Origin: an uncultured Alphaproteobacteria bacterium
Lineage (GTDB): Bacteria; Pseudomonadota; Alphaproteobacteria; HIMB59
Reading direction: 5' to 3'
Length of the DNA: 64,000 nucleotides
Assembly (NCBI GenBank): GCA_902616855.1
Contig: CACMUL010000005.1
Coordinates: forward strand, 1 to 64,000
The translations under genes and the position numbers were made by a program. Under the pieces are notes generated by a model. It was not told the DNA's origin. It did not search any database and saw only the letters and a program-made list of their open reading frames with translations. Positions within the stretch are counted from its first letter, which is position 1. Each line of letters opens with the position of its first letter. Positions 9,959 to 18,149 of the stretch are shown here, one piece after another.

Positions 9959-10858
9959 ATGAAAATAAGTGAAAACTTCGAGAAAAAGCAAATTAAATCA
10001 TTTTCTTTGAATTTTGATAAAAAACTTATTAGACACATACAAGAATTAAAGTCACCCGATAAACGAATTAAGAAGGCAATGATTTATTTTGCCAAAACTG
10101 GTGGAAAGAGGATTAGACCTTTCTTGCTTTGTCGAATGGGTTATTATTTAGATATTAGGCCGAATATATTAGATGACTTTGCCCTTTCTATAGAATGTGT
10201 TCACCTGCACTCATTAATTCACGATGATTTACCGTCTATGGATAACGATGACTATAGAAGGGGTAAATTAACTGTGCATAAAAAATTTGATGAGGCCACT
10301 GCTGTTTTAGCTGGAGATATGTTTCAAGTTTTGTCAGTAAAAACGCTAGCAGAGTCAAAAAATCTGTCTGATAATCAGAAAATTAAATCAATACAGATGC
10401 TTTCAAAAGCTAATGGTTTGGAGGGTTTAATTGCTGGACAATCCATGGATATTTACATGAAAAAAAATTCAACAATAAAGGATATAGAGACAATGCATCT
10501 TTTAAAAACAGGTGCATTGTTCAGTTTATGTTTCAACCTTCTTCTAACTGTAAAAAAATTAAATTTAAATAAAAAAAGAGAGCTAAAAAAAATTGGAGAT
10601 TCAATTGGAAAAATTTTTCAAGTTACTGATGATATGCTTGATAGATGGGGCAATGAGAAAAAAGTTGGAAAGAAAATTAAAAAAGACTCACAAAAAGCAA
10701 ATTTTGCATATAAGCTTAATCGTACTGAATGTATTAAGTATTTAAAACTAATTCAAAATAGAAATTACAAAGCAATGCAAAATTTCTTTAATAAAAAGAG
10801 GGAACCCTTGCTATATATGTCGAGTCTTGTTAATTTTATCGTTAATCGTATTAAATGA
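9959..10858 (+). CDS. crtE: Polyprenyl / geranylgeranyl diphosphate synthase
   Basis: 299 aa; HDDLPSMDNDDYRRG first Asp-rich motif and QVTDDMLD second Asp-rich motif. Confidence 0.9.
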   Translation: MKISENFEKKQIKSFSLNFDKKLIRHIQELKSPDKRIKKAMIYFAKTGGKRIRPFLLCRMGYYLDIRPNILDDFALSIECVHLHSLIHDDLPSMDNDDYRRGKLTVHKKFDEATAVLAGDMFQVLSVKTLAESKNLSDNQKIKSIQMLSKANGLEGLIAGQSMDIYMKKNSTIKDIETMHLLKTGALFSLCFNLLLTVKKLNLNKKRELKKIGDSIGKIFQVTDDMLDRWGNEKKVGKKIKKDSQKANFAYKLNRTECIKYLKLIQNRNYKAMQNFFNKKREPLLYMSSLVNFIVNRIK

Positions 10859-10895
10859 ATAATCATTTTTATAAATATGAAATAACACATAGCCA

Positions 10896-11369
10896 ATGAC
10901 AATAAATGAAAATGATTTAACGAATGCTCGTACTGCTTGGGGAGAGAGCATGATTGCAATTTCACAAGCTTATGAAAAAAAAGGTATTGATCAAGCTACT
11001 TTAGTTGCAAACGAAATGTTAGATAATCTTTATGGGTTTGAGTTAGGAGTAGTATTATTTAAACCAACTCTAAGTGGCGGTAATCAAACATTTCGATTAG
11101 ACAAAGAGGGTGCACTTTCATACTTTGTTGGAAATAACCCAAAGTACCCAACAGATAGTGGTTTTGGAATTAAAGATTGGCTCGAAGTCAAATCAGAAAC
11201 ATCATCTGTGTTTATAGATCAAAATGTAGCAATGTGGATGGGTTGGGTAACGTTGATAAACAAAGAAGGAACTTCTGTCAAAGTTGATAAGAGCTGGGGA
11301 TATAAAAAAACCGAAAATGACATATTAAAAATAGTTTTGCATCACTCTTCACTTCCTTATAAAGCTTGA
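10896..11369 (+). CDS. SnoaL/NTF2-like family protein
   Basis: 157 aa; AMWMGWV core and C-terminal IVLHHSSLPY, typical of a conserved SnoaL-like family. Confidence 0.6.
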   Translation: MTINENDLTNARTAWGESMIAISQAYEKKGIDQATLVANEMLDNLYGFELGVVLFKPTLSGGNQTFRLDKEGALSYFVGNNPKYPTDSGFGIKDWLEVKSETSSVFIDQNVAMWMGWVTLINKEGTSVKVDKSWGYKKTENDILKIVLHHSSLPYKA

Positions 11370-11450
11370 GTAACTATTTATTTTTAGAAAATCCGAAATT
11401 CATTTAACTTTTGTACATAAAGTAAGTTTTAAAATTCTTTTAATGTAACT

Positions 11451-11849
11451 TTAATTATCGTTAACTTTTACTATGTGCTCTATTGGTTTCCCCTTAATAG
11501 TAAACTGATCATGGAGATAGGAATGAACTGTAATTTTGATAGAGTTTTCTTTCAAATTAAAAAAACGTTGAGGTACGTGTACCCAGTCAGAATAAATTCT
11601 TGTGATTCTTATATCATTTATAAAAAGTTGCAAATATCCGGAGTTTGAAATATTTTCACCTCCAATTTCTGAGGGGTTTAAGTTGAAATTTTTTAAATCT
11701 ATAAAAATATTGTAACCATCAATTTTATCTTTGATGACTGTTAAATTAATTGAAGGGTAAGGTTTATCAGCATCTATCTTATTTCCTGGATGATGAGCAA
11801 AACAATTTATTGAGAAAAAAAATATAAATATCACATACTTAAATTTCAT
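11451..11849 (-). CDS. Secreted/periplasmic hypothetical protein
   Basis: 132 aa with N-terminal signal peptide (MKFKYVIFIFFFSINCFA); GYLQLFINDIRITRIYSDWVHVP segment. Confidence 0.55.
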   Translation of the reverse strand: MKFKYVIFIFFFSINCFAHHPGNKIDADKPYPSINLTVIKDKIDGYNIFIDLKNFNLNPSEIGGENISNSGYLQLFINDIRITRIYSDWVHVPQRFFNLKENSIKITVHSYLHDQFTIKGKPIEHIVKVNDN

Positions 11850-11890
11850 AACTAATAATTATAATATTTATTATTAAACTAATATCTAAC

Positions 11891-12310
11891 TTAAATATCA
11901 CTACACAAATCTTTTGAGTATGTTTCAATAAACAAATTCTTTTTAAAATTGTAAATCGTAATATTTATTATTGTTTTATCTACAGATTTGTTTTGTATAA
12001 AGACTCTGCAATTATCAGTGTTATATCTGTGGAATTCATAAACACTCTCAATTTTTGAAAAATCAACTTTTCCATATTTTAAAATTAAATCATTTAGCGA
12101 TTTATTTAAAAATAGTTCTACACCTTTGAAATGCTCAACAACTTCATTATTTTCCTCAACAATTTCCTCTACTTCAGGGGTATATATAATTTTAGGTACA
12201 GGCTCTGGTTTTATTACTTTCTCTTCTACATCAGTTATTTCACATCCTGTTGCTATAATCAGAAAAGAAATAAAAATAAAATATTTAGATAATTTAACTA
12301 AATTCATCAA
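11891..12310 (-). CDS. Putative lipoprotein of unknown function
   Basis: 139 aa; N-terminal hydrophobic stretch and lipobox-like IATGC. Confidence 0.5.
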   Translation of the reverse strand: MMNLVKLSKYFIFISFLIIATGCEITDVEEKVIKPEPVPKIIYTPEVEEIVEENNEVVEHFKGVELFLNKSLNDLILKYGKVDFSKIESVYEFHRYNTDNCRVFIQNKSVDKTIINITIYNFKKNLFIETYSKDLCSDI

Positions 12311-12433
12311 ACTCTTAAATCAATAAGAACACAAATTGCTCATGCAATTTCTATATTAAAAACAAAATAAGACAATCAAAACAAATCTCCTACATCCTTT
12401 TTTCATCTAAATATTTAGTTTATAATCTTCTTA

Positions 12434-13345
12434 GTGAGAATTAAATACGAGCAACCGTCTGTTTGTCATCAATCATATAAAAGTGTTCTAGGTCAAAGAC
12501 CAATTTGGGATTGGAGGCACGATAAGCTGTTATGGGTGGATATTTACGAAAATAAAATAATTGAAACAGATCAAGATAATAACGAAGAGCGTCACTATTC
12601 AGTACAAGACGGTGTGACCAATATTCTTTTACAAGATAATAAAAATTATATAATGAGTTCATACGACTCTCTTTATTCAATTCATCCCTCATTATCTAAA
12701 AAACAGCTTCTTAAAAAGATCAATTTTGAAAGTCCAAATAATAGGATTAATGATGCAGACATAGATTTAAATGGACAAATTTGGATATCAACGATGGATA
12801 TTCAGCAAAAGTTTCAGACTGGAAAAGTTATATGTCATGACTCCAATTTAAAACCAATTTACTCAGATAACTCCTATATTATTTCAAATGGACCAGTTTT
12901 TGACTACGAGAGAAACGTAGGTTATGTAACTGACTCTATAAAAAGAATTATTTATATTTTTTCTATTAATGATTTGTCAGGCAATGGAATAAATAAAAAA
13001 GTATTTCTTTCCATGAACAAAATCGATGGAAACCCAGATGGAATGACAGTTGATAAAAAGGGTAATTTATGGGTAGCAATGTGGGGAAGTGGCAAAGTTT
13101 GTTGTTTTGATAAAAAAGGCGCACTTAAATTAATTTTACAACTTCCTGTTTCAAAAGTAACAAGTTGCACATTTGGCGGGAAAAATCTCAATGAGCTTTT
13201 TATCACCACTGCATCAGTTGGTCTCAACGACATTGAAGCAGAAAGACAACCTCACGCAGGAAAACTATTTAAGTTTGTTACCCAAGAACAAGGTTATGCT
13301 TCAAATTGTTATAGATCTGAAAATATCCCCAATTTGTATCATTAA
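12434..13345 (+). CDS. SMP-30/gluconolactonase family protein
   Basis: 303 aa; NRINDADIDLNGQIWISTMD and NPDGMTVDKKGNLWVAMWGSGKV motifs; GTG start. Confidence 0.88.
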   Translation: MRIKYEQPSVCHQSYKSVLGQRPIWDWRHDKLLWVDIYENKIIETDQDNNEERHYSVQDGVTNILLQDNKNYIMSSYDSLYSIHPSLSKKQLLKKINFESPNNRINDADIDLNGQIWISTMDIQQKFQTGKVICHDSNLKPIYSDNSYIISNGPVFDYERNVGYVTDSIKRIIYIFSINDLSGNGINKKVFLSMNKIDGNPDGMTVDKKGNLWVAMWGSGKVCCFDKKGALKLILQLPVSKVTSCTFGGKNLNELFITTASVGLNDIEAERQPHAGKLFKFVTQEQGYASNCYRSENIPNLYH

Positions 13346-13347
13346 GT

Positions 13348-13566
13348 ATGAAATTCAATCAATCTCAGATTAGTGAAATAATTCAAATGGCTTGGGATGA
13401 TCAAACAGATTTTAGTCATATCAAAAAAATTTATGAAATTGATGAGGGTGATGTTAAAAAAATTATGAAAAAAAATATTAGACAAAAAAGTTATGAAATT
13501 TGGAGAAAGAGAATTTACCAAAGAAGTGCCCAAAAGACACAACTAAAAGGAAAAGATTATGTCTAA
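13348..13566 (+). CDS. TIGR03643/DUF2805-like small protein
   Basis: 72 aa; ISEIIQMAWDDQTDFSHIKKIYEIDEGDVKKIMK. Confidence 0.7.
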   Translation: MKFNQSQISEIIQMAWDDQTDFSHIKKIYEIDEGDVKKIMKKNIRQKSYEIWRKRIYQRSAQKTQLKGKDYV

Positions 13567-14023
13567 AGCGTTATTTGGAGCAGGATGTTTTTGGGGGCCT
13601 GAAAAAAAATTTTCTGAGATCAAAGGTGTGATTGAAACCCAAGTAGGTTACTCTCAAGGCTTAACAGATAAAACTTCATACGAAGAAGTTTGCAAAGGTA
13701 ATACAAACCATGCAGAAGTCGTTTTCTTAAAATTTGATGAAAATCTTATTTCATATACCAACCTTGTAGAGTTTTTTTATCAAATTCATGATCCAACAAC
13801 TTTAAATCAACAGGGCCCAGATCGAGGATCTCAATACCGATCATTGATAGGCTACTATGACGAAATTCAATGTGAAATAGCAAAGCAAATCACAGATAAG
13901 TTGAACGAAAGCCAATTTAATCAAAAAATTACTACGATTATAGAACCCGTAAAGAATTACTGTCCTGCTGAGGATTACCATCAAAAGTATATGGAAAAAA
14001 AATACTCTTTTTTAAATTTTTAA
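13559..14023 (+). CDS. msrA: Peptide-methionine (S)-S-oxide reductase
   Basis: 154 aa; GAGCFWGPEKKFSEIKGVIETQVGYSQG. Confidence 0.95.
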   Translation: MSKALFGAGCFWGPEKKFSEIKGVIETQVGYSQGLTDKTSYEEVCKGNTNHAEVVFLKFDENLISYTNLVEFFYQIHDPTTLNQQGPDRGSQYRSLIGYYDEIQCEIAKQITDKLNESQFNQKITTIIEPVKNYCPAEDYHQKYMEKKYSFLNF

Positions 14024-14027
14024 ATTT

Positions 14028-14681
14028 TTATATCGGAGAGTAGGGATAAATTATTTTTGGGAACTTATAATTAGATTTTTTCTTATAATGCTTTTTAATA
14101 AAATAATTTGATTTCAATTTTGTTGGCGAAATAATTTTATTTTTAATAAAGCTAAATTCAGAAATTTTTTTTATTTTTTCTAATCCATTTCCTATTAAAA
14201 AATAGTTTTGACTAAATATATCCACAAGATTTGAGTCAATTTTTAAAGTTTTTGTCTTTCCAATTAATCTCCCTGATGTATCAATCTGTTGAATAGCTAA
14301 ATCTTTTCTATTTGTGTCAATCACACACAAGACATTTTTAGTAAGTTTTTTGTTAATACCTAAAAAGAAATGCTCAAAGATAGAATAACCCACAATTTCT
14401 ACTTTATGATCTATAAAAAAGCCTTTCATAAGTGAGTGGCAATTTCTTATTGCTGTAAAGCGTGCTGGTCCATAATTTAGATGTAATTTTTTGATATGAT
14501 CAGCCTTTATTTTTGTTTTAGTTACTAAGTTTTGTAGCAATTCCGATAATATTTTTTCATGTCCATACTCACTTTTTACAGTTTTATCCCAAATGATTTT
14601 TTCATTTTTAAATAAAGTAATTGAACAGTATGATAAAGAGCTATCGATGCCGATTTCAAAATTTTTTACTTTACTGATCAT
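14028..14681 (-). CDS. tsaB: tRNA threonylcarbamoyladenosine biosynthesis protein TsaB-like
   Basis: 217 aa; IGIDSSLSYCSITLF N-terminus, LHLNYGPARFTAIRNCHSLMKGF. Confidence 0.8.
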   Translation of the reverse strand: MISKVKNFEIGIDSSLSYCSITLFKNEKIIWDKTVKSEYGHEKILSELLQNLVTKTKIKADHIKKLHLNYGPARFTAIRNCHSLMKGFFIDHKVEIVGYSIFEHFFLGINKKLTKNVLCVIDTNRKDLAIQQIDTSGRLIGKTKTLKIDSNLVDIFSQNYFLIGNGLEKIKKISEFSFIKNKIISPTKLKSNYFIKKHYKKKSNYKFPKIIYPYSPI

Positions 14682-15648
14682 TTTTGTGTCAAATTTTACT
14701 TTTCCAATTAGTACATCCTATGCAACTAGTGTGAATGATACAATTCCAAATAATATTCTAATGTATCATCGATTTGGTGAAAATAAGTATCCCTCAACAA
14801 ATATACGCGAAGAGCAATTAGTAAGTCATCTAGAGTATTTAAAGGATCAGGGGTTTAATTTTATTTTAGCTAGAGATCTTTTGTTTGATGATAAATTACA
14901 AAAAAAAACTATTTCAATAACTGTAGATGATGCTTATTTATCATTTTTTGAGGTGGGATTACCTATTTTTGAAAAGTATGAGATACCAGTCACTCTTTTT
15001 TTAAATACAGAAAACGTTGGTGGACAAAATTATATGAATTGGACTCAGCTTAAAAGTGTACTAAGTCGTGGTGTAGATATACAAAATCACACACACTCTC
15101 ATTCAAGTTTATCTAGTCTTAGTGAAATTGAAATTGTAAATGAAATAGAAAAATCTCAGGACCTTATTTTTGAAAATTTAGGTATTACTCCAAATTTATT
15201 TGCTTATCCTTTTGGTGAAAATAGTACTATAGCTCAAAAAGTAGTTTCTCAGTATTTTGATGCAGCATTTGGACAACATTCAGGTGCCTTTTCAATTAAT
15301 CAAAAATATTTTATTCCAAGATTCCCCCTAAATGAGAATTATGGATCTATTAATCGAATAAAAGATGCATCAAGTGTTTTACCTTTTAATAATGTGCTTA
15401 TTGAACCTGGCAACCCTTATCAAAGTGAGCCTATCATTAGATATGCTTTAGATTTTAACGAGGACTCTTCCAACATAAATTGTTTTATAAGTGATTTTCA
15501 AGGATCATTTAATCCAACTATTACAAATCTTAATAATAAGTTATTAGTTGAACTTAATCGTTTACCTGTAAAAGGTAGACTTAGGTTTAATTGCACAAAA
15601 GTTAATAATGGTATTTTCTGGTTTGGTTATCAGTACTTAGTTAATTAA
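14647..15648 (+). CDS. Polysaccharide deacetylase family protein, secreted
   Basis: Signal peptide MPISKFFTLLIIFVSNFTFPISTSYA; ITVDDAYLSF, HTHSHSSLS, FAYPFGENS NodB motifs; start set at 14647 rather than the ORF-track start 14593. Confidence 0.85.
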   Translation: MPISKFFTLLIIFVSNFTFPISTSYATSVNDTIPNNILMYHRFGENKYPSTNIREEQLVSHLEYLKDQGFNFILARDLLFDDKLQKKTISITVDDAYLSFFEVGLPIFEKYEIPVTLFLNTENVGGQNYMNWTQLKSVLSRGVDIQNHTHSHSSLSSLSEIEIVNEIEKSQDLIFENLGITPNLFAYPFGENSTIAQKVVSQYFDAAFGQHSGAFSINQKYFIPRFPLNENYGSINRIKDASSVLPFNNVLIEPGNPYQSEPIIRYALDFNEDSSNINCFISDFQGSFNPTITNLNNKLLVELNRLPVKGRLRFNCTKVNNGIFWFGYQYLVN

Positions 15649-16492
15649 ATTTAAATCGATCAAATTCTTGAAGATTATTTGTAGCAATGATTAGCTCTAA
15701 TTTATCGACGTATTTATCGCCGATTTCAGCATAAGCTGCTAAATATTTTACTTTCATACTAATAGGGTCTGTGTATTTTATGCGCTCATCTATTCGTCTA
15801 ATGACACGAAAATTGTAATAAGCTTGATGGGTATTAATATTAAACATATACGCCTCAACACTCTCTAATAAATTTTTAAATTTTAAAACTGCGTGAGTTT
15901 TATCTTCATCCCTGTCTTGAGGAATGATTCCTTTGTCCTCACTTGTAGTCCACTGACCATAAAGAGCATTACCCTCGGTTGCAAATCTAGACTGCCCCCA
16001 ACCACTTTCAATAATTGCTTGTCCAAGAGCTAGTGACACTGGAATAATATTAATACGTTGTTTGAGTTTTCTAAAAAGTTTTGTGTTAATTTCGCTATAA
16101 TCTAATTTATACTTTTTTGATAATCTAATAATCTCGTCAGTTTCGTTTTTGTTTAATTCTTTCCTCGCAAATTTTTTTTCTATATTAATTACCATTCTTC
16201 GTTCTTGCATGATTGAAGTATTCGTATTGTAAATCAATGGTAGTGTTACGAGGTAAAATAGTTTTTTCTTTGTTGGAACATCTTGTATTTCTGAAAAATC
16301 ATCTGGTAATTCTGATATTATAGGAAGATGACCAATATTTTCTTGCGTTAAAATTTCAGGAATAAAATTATTTTTTTTATAATATTTATTTAAATCAACC
16401 CAATTATGAAATTCTCCTGCGTTAAGAGATGAATTTAATAAAAATCCAAAAAAAAAAAGTAAAAGACTAGACTTCAACGGGTCGTACTTCAC
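15641..16492 (-). CDS. bax: Bax-like glucosaminidase domain protein
   Basis: 283 aa; signal peptide; LALGQAIIESGWGQSRFATEGNALYGQWT. Confidence 0.85.
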   Translation of the reverse strand: MKYDPLKSSLLLFFFGFLLNSSLNAGEFHNWVDLNKYYKKNNFIPEILTQENIGHLPIISELPDDFSEIQDVPTKKKLFYLVTLPLIYNTNTSIMQERRMVINIEKKFARKELNKNETDEIIRLSKKYKLDYSEINTKLFRKLKQRINIIPVSLALGQAIIESGWGQSRFATEGNALYGQWTTSEDKGIIPQDRDEDKTHAVLKFKNLLESVEAYMFNINTHQAYYNFRVIRRIDERIKYTDPISMKVKYLAAYAEIGDKYVDKLELIIATNNLQEFDRFKFN

Positions 16493-17024
16493 GGACTTCA
16501 GGAATATAATGCTTTAGCATATTTTCAATTCCCATTTTTAAAGTTGCCGTTGAACTTGGACATCCCTGACAGGCCCCTTGCATTTGTAGAAATACAACTC
16601 CTTCATTATATTTGTCAAATATGATATCTCCACCGTCCATAGCAACAGCTGGTCTTACTTTACTATCTAGAAGTTCTTTGATCTTTTTTACAACATCACT
16701 GTCGTTCTCATCAATTGTATGTCCAGTTGATGCAGATTGCTCTGAGATAATAGGTTTGTTCATTGTAAAGTGCTCAATGATACAACCCAAAATTGCAGGT
16801 TTCATAAGCGTCCAATCATTATCTTTGCCTTTGGTTATAGTGATAAAGTCAGACCCAAAAAAAACACCCTCAACACCTTTAATATTGAACAAGTTCATTG
16901 CCAAAGGTGAATTTGAGGCAGACTCTTGGTTTTGATAGAACATAGTTCCGTCTTTCATGACCTCTTTACCTGGCAAAAACTTTAAGGTTGCAGGGTTAGG
17001 CGTTGGTTCAGTCTGTACGAACAT
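16467..17024 (-). CDS. nfuA: NfuA/NifU-like Fe-S scaffold (Nfu N-domain + NifU C-domain)
   Basis: 185 aa; MFVQTEPTPNPATLKFLPG and MQGACQGCPSSTATLKMGIENML. Confidence 0.93.
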   Translation of the reverse strand: MFVQTEPTPNPATLKFLPGKEVMKDGTMFYQNQESASNSPLAMNLFNIKGVEGVFFGSDFITITKGKDNDWTLMKPAILGCIIEHFTMNKPIISEQSASTGHTIDENDSDVVKKIKELLDSKVRPAVAMDGGDIIFDKYNEGVVFLQMQGACQGCPSSTATLKMGIENMLKHYIPEVREVRPVEV

Positions 17025-17069
17025 TGCTAATAATATGTCTATAAAATTGGAAATTTCAAGCCAAAGTGT

Positions 17070-18080
17070 CTATCTAAAACCGACTATCTTATAGACTTCT
17101 TTGAGAATTGGGCCTGCAATTGTGGATGCTTTTTCGCTACCCATATCTAGGACTTTATTTAATTCGTCTTTATTATTGAGAAGATTTAATATCTCGGTTC
17201 TAATTGGTCCTATGACTTGAATTAATTTGTCTGCAAGGTCATTTTTAAGTTTTGAGTATTCCTTGCCAGCATAACTTACTAGAGTATTTTCAATACTTTC
17301 ATTTGAACAAGCAGATAAAATATTGATTAAGTTTAAGCATTCAGGTTTATTTTGTAATTGATCCTTGTCATCAGGAATAAGGTCTGAGTCAGACTTAGCC
17401 TTTTTTATTTTTGAACTTATATCATCATCACTATCAGTTAATAAAATTCTAGAAAATTCAGATGCATCAGATTTTGACATCTTTTTAGTTCCATCTCGAA
17501 GGCTCATTACTCTTGTCGCATTACCATAAATAAGTGGTTCTGGCAGTGGAAAGAAGTCTACTTTAAAATCATTATTAAATTTTTGTGCAATGTCTCTTGA
17601 CAGTTCTAAATGTTGTTTTTGATCATCACCCACTGGAACATGTGTTGCAAGGTAAGCAAGAATATCTGCAGCCATTAAGTTTGGATAAACCATTAAACCA
17701 ACACTTACGTTTTCTTTATTCTTTCCAGCTTTATCTTTAAATTGTGTCATTCTATTAAGCCAACCAATTCGACTGACACAATTAAATACCCAAGCAAGCT
17801 GAGAGTGTTCTGCTACACTTGATTGTTGAAAAATAATTTGTTTTTTATAGTCCACTCCTGCTGCAATAAACGATGCTAATACCTCAAGTGTGTTTGAGCG
17901 AAGTTCAGCTGGATTTTGCTCAACAGTAATGGCGTGTTGGTCTACAACACAATAAATACATTCAAATTCTTTTTGAAGCCCTACAAAGTTTTTTATGGCA
18001 CCAAGATAGTTACCTAAATGCAGGGTTCCTGTTGGTTGAACACCAGAAAAAACTCTTTTTTGGAAACTGCTCATATTCAA
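17070..18080 (-). CDS. trpS: Tryptophanyl-tRNA synthetase
   Basis: 336 aa; SGVQPTGTLHLGNYLGAIKN and KMSKSD motifs. Confidence 0.96.
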   Translation of the reverse strand: MNMSSFQKRVFSGVQPTGTLHLGNYLGAIKNFVGLQKEFECIYCVVDQHAITVEQNPAELRSNTLEVLASFIAAGVDYKKQIIFQQSSVAEHSQLAWVFNCVSRIGWLNRMTQFKDKAGKNKENVSVGLMVYPNLMAADILAYLATHVPVGDDQKQHLELSRDIAQKFNNDFKVDFFPLPEPLIYGNATRVMSLRDGTKKMSKSDASEFSRILLTDSDDDISSKIKKAKSDSDLIPDDKDQLQNKPECLNLINILSACSNESIENTLVSYAGKEYSKLKNDLADKLIQVIGPIRTEILNLLNNKDELNKVLDMGSEKASTIAGPILKEVYKIVGFR

Positions 18081-18149
18081 ATATTATTAAAATTGATATC
18101 AGAATTATCTAATAATATCGAGGGACTAAAATTGACTAACATAAAAAAC

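Noticed and set aside
12333-12350. AAATTGC-TCAT-GCAATTT hairpin between the lipoprotein and SMP-30 genes
   Set aside because: Weak AT-rich 7-bp stem without T-tract or neighbouring pattern; not strong enough for a regulatory call.
13173-13373. Short plus-strand ORF across the SMP-30/TIGR03643 junction
   Set aside because: Out of frame with two supported genes; no motif.
16612-16935. 107-aa plus-strand ORF antisense to nfuA
   Set aside because: Low-complexity Ser/Ile-rich translation opposite a conserved gene; antisense artefact.
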